DNA from: Oceaniovalibus sp. ACAM 378
Lineage (GTDB): Bacteria > Pseudomonadota > Alphaproteobacteria > Rhodobacterales > Rhodobacteraceae
Length of the DNA: 64,000 nucleotides
Assembly (NCBI RefSeq): GCF_008085915.1
Contig: NZ_VSJK01000011.1
Location: 1 to 64,000 of the forward strand
Reading direction: 5' to 3'
This document shows, piece by piece, positions 43,754 to 52,860 of the stretch. The translations under genes and the position numbers were made by a program. Position 1 is the first letter of the stretch. The number at the start of each line of letters is the position of its first letter. Below the pieces are notes generated by a model. That model made no database searches. It saw nothing but the letters and a program-made list of their open reading frames with translations, and was not told the DNA's origin.

Positions 43754-44667
43754 TTGGTGCCTTTCTGCGGCTGGTTCGGGGACATGCCCGCCTGATCGGC
43801 GCAGTATTGCGCGATTTCCGCGTGGGTGGCGACCCAGCAGTCGCCCTTGGCGGTGATACGCTCAAGCAGCTCTTCGAGAATGAAGATCCGGCTGCGATAA
43901 CCGGTGACATGGGGGTGCATGGTCAGCAGGAACAACCCGCCCTCGTCATAGGCGCCCTCGAACTCCCGGGTGAAAATATCGAGCACAGCCGCCGGCGGCG
44001 TATAGGGGCGTTGCGCGCCGAACCGATTCATCATGAAGTAAACCGCATCGTCGCGAATCCACTCGACCGGAAGTTCGACTATGCCGGTGGGTTCGCCATC
44101 GGCAAGGATTTCGTAAGGATCATCATCGGCAAACAACGAACTGTCGTAAACAAGTCCCATTTCCCGCGCGATGGCGAGAGTGTTGGGGCTGTAATCCCAC
44201 GACGGTGTGCGCATGCCAACCGGACGCTTGCCACAGATCTTTTCCAGCGTATCGGCGGAACGCAGCATCAGGTCGCGTTCGGTCTCGGCGTTCAACTTGG
44301 TGTTCAGCTCGTGAATCCAGCCGTGAATGCCTATTTCGTGACCATCTTCGGCCAACGAGCGCTGTTCGTCGGGGTGCAGCAGGGCCGAGACGGCGGGGAC
44401 AAAGAAACTCGCCTTTGCGCCGAAACGGTCAAGCACTTTGCGAATCCGCGGGATGCCGCGCCTTGTGCCGAATTCGCCCCAGCTGAGCCGAGAGACCGAT
44501 GCGCCGCCGTCGCGCAGCTCGTTGGTTTCGTGGTCGCTGTCAAACGACAGGGCGACGGCACAACGCGCACCGTTTGGCCATTTTTCGGGCAATAGGCTGC
44601 GACCTGCGCGGACGGCGTTAACCTTGCCGCGCCATGTGGGTTCGTCCCATTCGTGTGGCTCGCTCAT
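43750..44667 (-). CDS. Polysaccharide deacetylase-family (CE4/NodB-like) amidohydrolase
   Basis: 305 residues. NodB-fold motifs: VALSFDSDHETN (metal aspartates), DGHEIGIHGWIHE (metal histidines), RTPSWDYSPNTL and FLLTMHPHVTGY. Related enzymes act on small amides as well as on polysaccharides (for example allantoin- or imide-type substrates). With no signal peptide and with peptidase and creatininase neighbours, a cytoplasmic amide hydrolase is more likely than a cell-wall enzyme. Confidence 0.85.
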   Translation of the reverse strand: MSEPHEWDEPTWRGKVNAVRAGRSLLPEKWPNGARCAVALSFDSDHETNELRDGGASVSRLSWGEFGTRRGIPRIRKVLDRFGAKASFFVPAVSALLHPDEQRSLAEDGHEIGIHGWIHELNTKLNAETERDLMLRSADTLEKICGKRPVGMRTPSWDYSPNTLAIAREMGLVYDSSLFADDDPYEILADGEPTGIVELPVEWIRDDAVYFMMNRFGAQRPYTPPAAVLDIFTREFEGAYDEGGLFLLTMHPHVTGYRSRIFILEELLERITAKGDCWVATHAEIAQYCADQAGMSPNQPQKGTK

Positions 44668-45419
44668 GCGTGTCCTCCATCAACCTGAATGATCTGTCCG
44701 GTGATCCATGCCGCCCGATCCGAGCACAGGAACGCCACTGCATCGGCAATATCGCTGGCCTTGCCAAGGCGGCGCATGTGGATATTGCCCATGATCTGCT
44801 GTTGCCGTTCCGGGCCGAAAGCGTGCCATTGTTTTTCCGTCGAAGGGTTCGACAGGATGAAACCGGGGGCGACGGAATTGACCGTGATCCCTGATGGCCC
44901 CAGTTCCAGCGCCAGTTGTTTGGTCAGCCCGACAAGCGCGTGTTTTGCGCTGCAATAGGCTTGAATCCCGGTCAGGCTGGCCTTCAGGCCCGCGCCCGAT
45001 GATATCGTCACGATCCGGCCTGAACCGCGTGTCTTCATCCCCGGTGCAAAGCCTTGCGCGCACCACATCGCCGCGTCGACGTTGGCGGCAAAGATCGCGG
45101 CCCAACCGGCGGCGTCGATCTGTTCGAGCGGGCGGCCGATCTGACCGCGCACGCCCCCCGCAGCGGTGATCACCCCGTCAACCGGCCCGTGGCGTTCGGT
45201 GACTTCGGCGCAGACGGCAAGGGCGGCGTCGCGGTTGCCCAGATCGCCGGCATGGCAGGTGACGCCGGGCAAGGCGCAAAGCGGCTCTAACCCGGCGCGA
45301 TCAATGTCGATGGCGGCGACGGATGCGCCCGAGTCGACCAGCGTTTTGACGATGGCGGCACCGATGCCCTGTGCCGCGCCGGTGACGGCGAATGTCTGGC
45401 CTTCGAATGTCAGCTGCAT
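44664..45419 (-). CDS. Short-chain dehydrogenase/reductase
   Basis: 251 residues. Cofactor motif AVTGAAQGIGAAIV, catalytic serine in VTISSGAGLKA, and YCSAKHALVGLTK with the Tyr and Lys pair. VAPGFILS follows as usual. It overlaps both neighbours (4 and 10 bases), so it belongs to the same operon as the creatininase-like and deacetylase-like genes. The substrate is unknown. Confidence 0.92.
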   Translation of the reverse strand: MQLTFEGQTFAVTGAAQGIGAAIVKTLVDSGASVAAIDIDRAGLEPLCALPGVTCHAGDLGNRDAALAVCAEVTERHGPVDGVITAAGGVRGQIGRPLEQIDAAGWAAIFAANVDAAMWCAQGFAPGMKTRGSGRIVTISSGAGLKASLTGIQAYCSAKHALVGLTKQLALELGPSGITVNSVAPGFILSNPSTEKQWHAFGPERQQQIMGNIHMRRLGKASDIADAVAFLCSDRAAWITGQIIQVDGGHA

Positions 45420-46435
45420 AGGGGCAATAACCTTAGCAAAAGTTCGGTGGATTGGACCTCGCGGCCGTCCTCGATGTCGTGGATCAGGGTGCAGAGCAGT
45501 TCCAGCGCGGGGGTGGCGACGCCGTGGGTGCGGCCAATATCGACCAGCACACCGACCTGTGCATCCACCTCGGTCTTGCGTTTGCGCACGGCAAGATCGC
45601 GGTAGATCCCTGAATGGGTTTTCGCCGTCTTGCGGTTGTGGCCGACCATGGTGTCGAGTGCGGTTTTGATCCGCGCCGGGTCGCCGGTCAGGAAGCCTTC
45701 CGGATCAAAACCGTTGAACCCCAGCGGCGTGACACCCTCGGCGGCGGCCAGTTGCATCACCTCTTGCCCGAGCCTTGCATAGACCGGGCGGGTGGCGGCC
45801 GGGTCCATCGCATCGGACATCGAGTCAGGCGTCAGCGCCGTGGCGAACAGCAAAGCGCCATAGCCAAGCTTGCCCCAGAGATAGCCCCAGATGTTGTCTG
45901 TCGCCACGGCGTCGGGTTCGACCAGCGAGAACAGCGCGTGCATGTCTCTCAGACGGTCAGTCATTGAACCGTCCAGCTCGCCCAAGGCCACCGCCGCGCG
46001 ATTGCCATAGAGAATGCGGCCCGGTTCCAGCCAATCCGCGCCGTAATTGACGAAACAGCCCATGGTCCGCTCGGCACCAATTTTATCGGCGATCACTCTT
46101 TCATTCAACCCGTTCTGCGCCGACACGACAAAGCCGTCTGCCGCCAGATGCGGCATCAGCATCTCCATTGCGCCCGCCGTATGGTGCGCCTTGACCGCCA
46201 GGATCACCCGGCGGAATGTGCCGGTCAGCGTGTCAGGCGTGTCGGCGGTCAGGGCTTGGGTGAACTCCTCGACCGGGCCTTCGATCCGCAGCCCGGACCG
46301 CATGGCGACAACGTGATCTTCGACGATATCGACCATATGCACCGCATGACCGGCGCGGGCGAAATAGGCACCAAGGATCCCGCCGATCGCGCCGGAACCC
46401 CAGATCAGGATTGGATCATTCTGCGCGTCACTCAT
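45410..46435 (-). CDS. Ketopantoate reductase-family (ApbA/PanE-like) dehydrogenase
   Basis: 341 residues with a Rossmann start (ILIWGSGAIGGILGAYFARA), the middle VKAHHTAGAMEML lysine motif, and a C-terminal helical domain including AKTHSGIYRDLAVRKRKTEVD. Family members reduce or oxidise 2-keto/hydroxy acids. In this catabolic operon it is unlikely to serve pantothenate synthesis. Confidence 0.9.
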   Translation of the reverse strand: MSDAQNDPILIWGSGAIGGILGAYFARAGHAVHMVDIVEDHVVAMRSGLRIEGPVEEFTQALTADTPDTLTGTFRRVILAVKAHHTAGAMEMLMPHLAADGFVVSAQNGLNERVIADKIGAERTMGCFVNYGADWLEPGRILYGNRAAVALGELDGSMTDRLRDMHALFSLVEPDAVATDNIWGYLWGKLGYGALLFATALTPDSMSDAMDPAATRPVYARLGQEVMQLAAAEGVTPLGFNGFDPEGFLTGDPARIKTALDTMVGHNRKTAKTHSGIYRDLAVRKRKTEVDAQVGVLVDIGRTHGVATPALELLCTLIHDIEDGREVQSTELLLRLLPLCS

Positions 46436-47133
46436 GCCCAGTCACCTTGCAGCAGGGCGCGGGTTTCTTCCACCGCGATGCCCCAGATCCGGTGCATGTC
46501 CTCGTCGGGTTTCTGGTAAACGCCGCCGTAATTGCCATCGCCGATCAGTTCGCGCACGCCTGCCGCGTTGCGGTCGCGCAGCCGGTCGAAATCGACGAAA
46601 GGTTTCTGGTGGTTTGGCAGGGCGCGGCCCTCAAGCCTTGTCCAGGGAAAGTTCTCCATCCATGACGCGTGCGAGGCGATCGGATCAAGTGTCTGCACCG
46701 CGTCCCATGTTTTGGGTGCACGCCACCAGTCGTGGAACCGGCAACGGGCGCCGTCGCGGTCCTGCATCCATTCGGCGCAGACCGGCTGCACCGGCGCGTT
46801 GCCGCCATGGCCGTTGACGATCAGAATCCGGCGAAATCCGGTGTCATAGAGACTGTCGAGGATGTCGCGGATCAGCGTCGCATAGGTGTTGAGTTTCAGC
46901 GAAACCGTGCCGGGGAAGCCCATGAAATACGGCGTCAGACCATAGGGAACGGCGGGGAAAACCGGCACGCCCAAAGGCTCGGCGGCGTCTGCGGCCATCT
47001 TTCCGGACAGGATCGAATCCACCGAAAGCGACAGGTGGGCGTGTTGTTCGGTGCTGCCCAGAGGCAAGACGCAGCGGTCATCGGTTTTCAGGTATTCCTC
47101 GACCTCGAACCAGTTGCTTTCACTTATCTTCAT
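46432..47133 (-). CDS. Creatininase-family amidohydrolase
   Basis: 233 residues. Motifs LPLGSTEQHAHLSLSVDS (metal-binding Glu/His/Asp), IVNGHGGNAPV and the HASWMEN segment that replaces the usual HAGExET. The family opens cyclic amides such as creatinine, or performs related ring hydrolysis. It overlaps the GntR gene start-side by 14 bases and the next gene by 4. Confidence 0.9.
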   Translation of the reverse strand: MKISESNWFEVEEYLKTDDRCVLPLGSTEQHAHLSLSVDSILSGKMAADAAEPLGVPVFPAVPYGLTPYFMGFPGTVSLKLNTYATLIRDILDSLYDTGFRRILIVNGHGGNAPVQPVCAEWMQDRDGARCRFHDWWRAPKTWDAVQTLDPIASHASWMENFPWTRLEGRALPNHQKPFVDFDRLRDRNAAGVRELIGDGNYGGVYQKPDEDMHRIWGIAVEETRALLQGDWA

Positions 47134-48130
47134 TGGTGGTCTCCTTTGTTCCGGCGCGGACCCGCATTCTGTCGATCAACGGCAGCAGTTCGGTGCGGAC
47201 GGTATGAATATCGGGGGTGTGGCGGTATTCGATGGCGGTCTGATCGGGGCGCAGCCGGTCGCGCAAATAACCCGCGCCGGTCGAATGGATCAGGATGCTG
47301 CATTGCTCGAGCTTTGCGGCCAGATCGGGCGCATCGCGGGGCAGCGCGGTGATATGGCCCACATGGGGCGCGAAACGGCCGATCCCGGCCTTCAGCACGC
47401 TGAGAAAATCGTCAAAATACGACACGGCGGTGACTTCTGCCTCGGGGGGGAGGGCCGCCAGAGCGATGCGCGTCGTCTCGTTCGGGATCAGCACCATATC
47501 CGCCATCGGCGTGTCTGGGAAATTCCGCTGGGCCTCGGCGGTCAGCGTGCGGGGGCAAAACAGCAGATCGGCCCGGGGCAGAGGGGCGGTTTCACCGACG
47601 ATCCAGGGGATCGCAATGTCGCAATCTCCAAGATGCGGCAACAGGTCTTCGGCATAGGCGGCGGTCGCATCGCGGAACGTGCCGACCACGAGAATCCGCA
47701 GCGGATGCGAAGTGGTTCGCGGCGCAAGCGACACCCGATACGCCACATCCTGCGGCGACAGACCCAGATCGCGCCCGGTGGCGATCAATTCGGCGATCTT
47801 GCGTTCAAAGGCGGCCAACTGTCCGGCCCCGGCCATGGCTGCGCGGCCCCGGTCGGTGACAAAGGTGCCCGAGCCGATCCGCCCTTCGATCTGGCCACGC
47901 TCCTGCAAGGCGGCGTAAACCGTGCTGACCGTCACCGGCGACAGGCCCAGCTTGGCGGCCAGTTGCCGCACCGAGGGCAGCCGCGCAAGGGGCGCGATTT
48001 CACCCGTCGCAATGCCGTATTCCAGCGCGCCACGCAGTTGCACCGACACGGAAACCGACGACGACGGATCAATCGCGGCGGCGATACGTGCAAAGGTTGG
48101 GGCCATCCCGTTGGAGTCTATGCTGTTCAT
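47120..48130 (-). CDS. GntR-family transcriptional regulator with non-standard effector domain
   Basis: 336 residues. The winged helix occupies about residues 20-90 (GEIAPLARLPSVRQLAAKLG then SPVTVSTVYAALQERGQIEG). The remaining roughly 230 residues lack FCD, UTRA and aminotransferase signatures and look like an alpha/beta ligand domain (HPLRILVVGTFRDATAAYAED). It heads the minus-strand operon and diverges from the peptide transporter, so it likely controls both through the dyad at 48281-48300. Confidence 0.88.
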   Translation of the reverse strand: MNSIDSNGMAPTFARIAAAIDPSSSVSVSVQLRGALEYGIATGEIAPLARLPSVRQLAAKLGLSPVTVSTVYAALQERGQIEGRIGSGTFVTDRGRAAMAGAGQLAAFERKIAELIATGRDLGLSPQDVAYRVSLAPRTTSHPLRILVVGTFRDATAAYAEDLLPHLGDCDIAIPWIVGETAPLPRADLLFCPRTLTAEAQRNFPDTPMADMVLIPNETTRIALAALPPEAEVTAVSYFDDFLSVLKAGIGRFAPHVGHITALPRDAPDLAAKLEQCSILIHSTGAGYLRDRLRPDQTAIEYRHTPDIHTVRTELLPLIDRMRVRAGTKETTNEDK

Positions 48131-48280
48131 AAGAGTATCAATATAGGATAACGCTTTTCGGATCAGAGCCAGATTACAGGCATAGCGTCGCTGCGCAAGC
48201 CCGTCCGGCGCAATTATATTTCCGAGTTAGGCTAAAATTCGCACTAATCACACTTGACGTAAAAAAGAACTGCCCTGTAG

Positions 48281-48300
48281 TGTTATAGATAACTATAACA
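48281..48300. promoter_or_regulatory. Probable GntR operator upstream of the peptide transporter
   Basis: TGTTATAG (48281-48288), ATAA, CTATAACA (48293-48300) is a perfect dyad 10 bases before the binding-protein start. TTGACG at 48254-48259 is a plausible -35 element with a weak -10 (TAGTGT) overlapping the dyad edge. A related half-site, TATAGGATAAC, lies near the GntR start (about 48142-48152), as expected for autoregulation. Confidence 0.65.
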
Positions 48301-48309
48301 GATGGAGAC

Positions 48310-49884
48310 ATGGGAATGCTGAAAACCACACTCAAGTCGGGCATAGCCGCGCTGGCCCTTCTTGCCGCCGCCCCCGCCGCCATGGCGGATGACCTGATCA
48401 TCGGGTTGCGCGCCGGTCCCGATTCAATCGACCCGCATTGGTCGACCCTGGGCAGTCAGGCCGAGGCCCTGCGCCATGTTTTCGACACCCTGGTCGATGT
48501 TGACGAAAAACTGCAGCTCAAGCCCGGTCTGGCCGTGAGCTGGGAAGTGATCGACGACACGACCTGGGAATTCAAAATGCGCGAAGGCGTGAAATTCCAC
48601 GACGGCAGCGATTTCACCGCCGAGGATGTCAAATTCTCGATCGAGCGTATCCCAGAAGTGACCGGCCCGATGCCGATGACGCTTTATACCAAATACGTCG
48701 ATTCCGTCGAAGTGGTCGATGATCTGACCCTGCGCGTGAAAACCAAAGGCATGGCACCATCGCTGCCCAACGATTTCACCCGCCTGTTCGTGGTATCCTC
48801 GGACACCGGCATGGAAGCCCGCAACGAGCAGTTCAACTCGGGCGAAATGGCGATCGGCACCGGCCCGTTCACCTTTGTAAGCTGGCAGCCCAAGGGCGAT
48901 CTGGTGGTCGAAAAGTTTGACGGTTACTGGGGCGACGCGCCAGCCTGGGACAAGGTCACCCGCCGCGAAATCCCCGACGATGCTGCCCGTGTCGCCGCGT
49001 TGAAATCGGGTCAGGTGGATCTGATCAACTATGTGCCCGCCACCGATTACATTTCGATGAAGAACGACGACAGCCTTGAAACCTTCGTGTCGGATTCGGT
49101 CTATATCCTGAACGTCGCGCCAGTGGTGAAAGATGTATTGCCGCAGCCGATCATAGTGAACGGCAAGGCGTTGGATGTTAATCCGCTGCAAGACCTGCGC
49201 GTGCGCAAGGCGATGGATCTGGCGATCAACCGCGACGTGCTGGTCAATGTCGTGCTTGAGGGTCTGGGCACACCGGCAAACCAGCTGATGCCCGAAGGGT
49301 TCTTTGGTTATTCCAGCGAAATCCCGGCGCCAGTCTATGACATCGAACAAGCGAAGGCTCTGCTGACCGAAGCCGGTTATCCGGATGGGTTCGAGATTGA
49401 TTTCACCTGCACCAACAACCGCGTGCCCGGCGATGCCGTGGTTTGCGAGGCGCTGGCGCAGATGTGGTCGCGTCTGGGTCTGAAGGTCAACGCGCAGGCG
49501 CTGAACGGTACGGTTTTCTTCCCCGCCGCCCAGCGTGAAGAATACACCATGACGATGTCGGCATGGGGCACGCTGACCGGTGAAGCTGCTTATACCTATG
49601 GTGCGCTGGTGCACACCAAAGACGAAGAAAAGGGCTTTGGCAACTTTAACCGCGCAGGATATTCGAACCCCGAATTCGACAAGGTGTTCGGTGAAGGGTC
49701 GCAGACTCTGGACCCCGACGCACGCAAGAAACTGTACGAGAAAGCCTCCTTTATCGCCATGGAAGACCGCGCCTTGATCCCGACCGTGATCCTGCAAAGT
49801 GTCTGGGCGGCCAAGGCGGGCAAACTGGACTTTGTCCCGCGGATCGATCAGGAAACCCGCGCATACGCAATCACGCCGGAATAA
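48310..49884 (+). CDS. Peptide/nickel-type ABC transporter substrate-binding protein (DppA-like)
   Basis: 524 residues with a signal peptide ending AAMADD. It is a class-C periplasmic protein (SBP family 5): LVDVDEKLQLKPGLAVSW, EFKMREGVKFHDGSDFTAED and TGPFTFVSWQPKG are conserved. It would bind a dipeptide, short peptide or related amide. It is the first gene of a five-gene operon ending with a carboxypeptidase. Confidence 0.93.
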   Translation: MGMLKTTLKSGIAALALLAAAPAAMADDLIIGLRAGPDSIDPHWSTLGSQAEALRHVFDTLVDVDEKLQLKPGLAVSWEVIDDTTWEFKMREGVKFHDGSDFTAEDVKFSIERIPEVTGPMPMTLYTKYVDSVEVVDDLTLRVKTKGMAPSLPNDFTRLFVVSSDTGMEARNEQFNSGEMAIGTGPFTFVSWQPKGDLVVEKFDGYWGDAPAWDKVTRREIPDDAARVAALKSGQVDLINYVPATDYISMKNDDSLETFVSDSVYILNVAPVVKDVLPQPIIVNGKALDVNPLQDLRVRKAMDLAINRDVLVNVVLEGLGTPANQLMPEGFFGYSSEIPAPVYDIEQAKALLTEAGYPDGFEIDFTCTNNRVPGDAVVCEALAQMWSRLGLKVNAQALNGTVFFPAAQREEYTMTMSAWGTLTGEAAYTYGALVHTKDEEKGFGNFNRAGYSNPEFDKVFGEGSQTLDPDARKKLYEKASFIAMEDRALIPTVILQSVWAAKAGKLDFVPRIDQETRAYAITPE

Positions 49885-49899
49885 TCCGGCTCACTTGAG

Positions 49900-49929
49900 G
49901 CGGCGCGCCAGATCCGGCGCGCCGCTTTT
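49900..49929 (+). terminator. Attenuator hairpin after the binding-protein gene
   Basis: GCGGCGCGCC and GGCGCGCCGC form a perfect 10-bp GC stem with a 6-base loop, followed by TTTT. It lies 15 bases after the stop and about 60 bases before the permease gene. It should limit transcription of the downstream membrane genes relative to the receptor. Confidence 0.75.
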
Positions 49930-49985
49930 CCACGATACGCCGACCCGACCATTTCCGGCGGTAAAGGCGAAACGCGAGGTTCCTG

Positions 49986-50960
49986 ATGTTCGGTTATCTG
50001 GTCGGAAGACTGTCACAGGCGGTCGTCGTCGTTTTCGTCATGTCGGTGATCGTCTTCGTCGGGGTCTATGCCATCGGCAACCCGATTGATGTGATGATCG
50101 ATCCGGGCGCAACGGCCGAGATCCGCGAAAACCTGATCCGCCAGTATGGGCTGGATCAACCGCTGTGGCGGCAATATTTCACCTTTATCGCCAATGTGTT
50201 CCAAGGCGATCTGGGCAATTCCATGGTCTATAACATCCCGGTCACCTCGCTGGTGTTCTCGCGGCTTCCGGCGACGCTTGAGCTGGTGATGGTGTCGGTT
50301 TTCATCGCCTCGGTCATCGGCATTCCCGCCGGGCTTTACGCCGGCTACAAACCGAACAGCATCGCCGCGAAACTGATCATGGCGCTCTCGGTGCTTGGGT
50401 TTTCGGTGCCTACCTTCTGGATCGGCATGTTGCTGATCATGGGTTTCGCGGTCGAGCTTGGCTGGCTGCCCTCGGGCGGGCGCGGCGCGGTGGGCGATTT
50501 CCTGTGGTTCAAGACCTCGTTGGCGACATCGGATGGTTGGGCGCATGTGATCATGCCCGCAATCAACCTGTCGCTGTTCAAGATGGGTCTGCTGATCCGT
50601 CTGACCCGCGCCGGTATGGTCGAGGCGATGGGCGCCGAATATGTCCGCTTTGCCCGCGCCCAGGGGTTGCCCGACCGCGAGATCGTATTTTCCCACATCC
50701 TGCGCAATATCTCGATTCCGGTCGTCACGGTTTTCGGTCTCGAACTCGGCTCGACCCTTGCTTTTGCGGTGGTGACGGAAACCGTGTTCAACTGGCCCGG
50801 AGTCGGCAAGCTGATCATCGATTCCATCCTGCAACTGGATCGCCCGGTGATGGTGTCCTACCTCGTGATGGTGGTGGTGCTGTTCGTGTTCATCAACCTG
50901 ACCGTCGATCTGATCTATGCCCGGCTTGATCCGCGCGTGCGCCTGAAAGGAGGCTCGTAA
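49986..50960 (+). CDS. Peptide ABC transporter permease (DppB-like)
   Basis: 324 residues with six membrane segments and the N-terminal YLVGRLSQAVVVVFVMSVIV type start. The coupling loop is EYVRFARAQGLPDREIVFSH. The C terminus VDLIYARLDPRVRLK is the standard DppB/OppB ending. Its TAA overlaps the next ATG (TAATG). Confidence 0.93.
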   Translation: MFGYLVGRLSQAVVVVFVMSVIVFVGVYAIGNPIDVMIDPGATAEIRENLIRQYGLDQPLWRQYFTFIANVFQGDLGNSMVYNIPVTSLVFSRLPATLELVMVSVFIASVIGIPAGLYAGYKPNSIAAKLIMALSVLGFSVPTFWIGMLLIMGFAVELGWLPSGGRGAVGDFLWFKTSLATSDGWAHVIMPAINLSLFKMGLLIRLTRAGMVEAMGAEYVRFARAQGLPDREIVFSHILRNISIPVVTVFGLELGSTLAFAVVTETVFNWPGVGKLIIDSILQLDRPVMVSYLVMVVVLFVFINLTVDLIYARLDPRVRLKGGS

Positions 50961-51898
50961 TGTCCGAGACCCTGATTCCGGGCGGCAACACTCTCGCGGT
51001 TCCTGCCGCGCCCCCCGCCGAAACCCGTGTCATGCGGATGCGAAATTTCTGGTCCGATTATCGTCGCTCCTGGGTCGCGATTGCCGCGCTGATCGTCATT
51101 GTCGCGCTGATCGTGGGATCGTTCGGGGCGCCCTGGCTGGTGCCGCAAGACCCCTATGATCTGGCAAATCTGGATTGGCTGGATGCGTTCCTGCCCCCCG
51201 GCACCGAAGGCTCTGGCGGCTATGTGCATATTCTTGGCACCGACAACGCCGGGCGCGACATGCTGTCGGCGATCCTTTACGGGCTGCGCACCAGTTTTGT
51301 GATCGGTATTTCCGCCGGGGCTCTGGCCCTGACCGTGGGGATCACCATTGGCCTCACCGCCGCCTATTTCGGCGGGAGGATCGAGGCGTTTCTGATGCGG
51401 ATTGTCGATCTGCAACTGTCGATGCCGGCGATCCTTCTGGCGCTGGTCATGGTGGCGATGCTGGGACAGGGTGTGGCGCAGATCATTCTGGCGCTGGTCG
51501 TCGCCCAATATGCCTATTTCGCCCGGACCACCCATGGCGCGGCCTCGGTTGAACGCCGCAAGGATTATATCGAGGCGGCACGCTCGACCCCGCTGCCGAC
51601 CCGGCGGATCATGTTCAAACACCTGTTGCCGAACGTGTTGCCGCCGCTGATCGTGGTTGCAACGGTACAGGTCGCCAGCGCAATTTCGCTGGAGGCGACC
51701 CTGTCGTTCCTTGGCGTCGGACTGCCGCTGACCGAACCCTCGCTTGGAACGCTGATCTCGAACGGGTTCAAATATATTCACGCCGGGCGGCCTTGGCTGT
51801 CGATCTATCCCGGTCTTTTCCTGATGGTCACGGTGGTGGCGATCAACCTTGTGGGCGATCAGGTCCGCACCGTAATCGACCCGAGGAACAGCCGATGA
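50960..51898 (+). CDS. Peptide ABC transporter permease (DppC-like)
   Basis: 312 residues. It has the N-terminal OppC/DppC cytoplasmic segment, LGTDNAGRDMLSAILYGLRT, and the coupling loop DYIEAARSTPLPTRRIMFKH, ending GDQVRTVIDPR. It partners with the DppB-like permease. The stop overlaps the next ATG. Confidence 0.93.
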   Translation: MSETLIPGGNTLAVPAAPPAETRVMRMRNFWSDYRRSWVAIAALIVIVALIVGSFGAPWLVPQDPYDLANLDWLDAFLPPGTEGSGGYVHILGTDNAGRDMLSAILYGLRTSFVIGISAGALALTVGITIGLTAAYFGGRIEAFLMRIVDLQLSMPAILLALVMVAMLGQGVAQIILALVVAQYAYFARTTHGAASVERRKDYIEAARSTPLPTRRIMFKHLLPNVLPPLIVVATVQVASAISLEATLSFLGVGLPLTEPSLGTLISNGFKYIHAGRPWLSIYPGLFLMVTVVAINLVGDQVRTVIDPRNSR

Positions 51899-52860
51899 CC
51901 GCCGCACTTGAGGTCAGGGGCCTGACCACCCGCTTTGAAACTCGTGGCGGCGATGTGACTGCCGTGAACAACGTCAGCTTTTCGGTGGAAAAGGGTCGGA
52001 TTCTCGGGTTGGTCGGTGAATCCGGCTCGGGCAAAAGCGTCACCGGGTTTTCAATTCTCGGGCTGATTGATCCCCCCGGCGAAGTCTGCGCCGGCGAGGT
52101 TCTGGTCGACGGCAACGACCTGCGCAAACTGTCCGACGAAGACATGCGCAAGATGCGCGGCAACCGGGTTGCCATGGTGTTTCAAGACCCGATGATGACG
52201 CTGAACCCGGTTTTGCGCGTCGGCGATCAGATGGCCATGGCCGTGCGGGTGCATCGCAAAATGTCGAAAGCCGAAGCCTGGGAGGAATCCCGCAAAGCGC
52301 TGGATACCGTCGGCATCCCCTCGCCCGAGGAACGGTTGCGCGCCTATCCGCACCAGTTGTCGGGCGGGATGCGGCAACGGGTGGCGATTGCCATGGCGTT
52401 GTTGCACAGCCCGGCGGTGATCATCGCGGATGAGGCGACGACTGCGCTTGACGTGTCGATCCAAGGGCAAATTCTGGCCGAAGTGCGCGATCTGGCCGAC
52501 CGCACCGGGGCTGCCATCGTCTGGATCACCCACGACCTTGCCGTGGTGTCGAGCCTGGCTGACGACATCTGCGTCATGTATGCGGGCCGGATTGTCGAAC
52601 GCGGCACCGCCGAACAGGTGATCGGCCAACCGCGCCATCCCTATACCAAGGGGCTGCTCGATTCGATTCCGGCGCGTCACGAACCGGGCACGCCGCTGCC
52701 GCAGATCCCCGGATCGACGCCACAGCTTTCGCGCCTGCCCTCGGGCTGTCCGTTCCGCCCGCGCTGCCCTCGCGCGACCGAGGTCTGCGCCACCGAACCG
52801 CCCGTCGTGACCGTCGACGGGCAGACCGTGCTGTGCCATCATCCGTTGGAGCGTACATGA
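51895..52860 (+). CDS. Peptide ABC transporter ATPase (DppD-like)
   Basis: 321 residues from the ATG at 51895, overlapping the DppC stop. Walker [10 protein letters not shown], signature LSGGMRQRVAIA, Walker B VIIADEATTALD. The C-terminal cysteine cluster CPFRPRCPRATEVC is typical of the oligopeptide-transporter ATPase extension. Overlaps the next ATPase by ATGA. Confidence 0.94.
   Translation: MTAALEVRGLTTRFETRGGDVTAVNNVSFSVEKGRILGLVGESGSGKSVTGFSILGLIDPPGEVCAGEVLVDGNDLRKLSDEDMRKMRGNRVAMVFQDPMMTLNPVLRVGDQMAMAVRVHRKMSKAEAWEESRKALDTVGIPSPEERLRAYPHQLSGGMRQRVAIAMALLHSPAVIIADEATTALDVSIQGQILAEVRDLADRTGAAIVWITHDLAVVSSLADDICVMYAGRIVERGTAEQVIGQPRHPYTKGLLDSIPARHEPGTPLPQIPGSTPQLSRLPSGCPFRPRCPRATEVCATEPPVVTVDGQTVLCHHPLERT

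Noticed and set aside
47051-48151. 366-codon plus-strand open frame
   Set aside because: Antisense to the GntR gene; glycine/arginine-rich composition typical of a shadow frame.
48424-49797. 457-codon minus-strand open frame
   Set aside because: Antisense to the DppA-like gene; histidine/glutamine-rich shadow without any domain.
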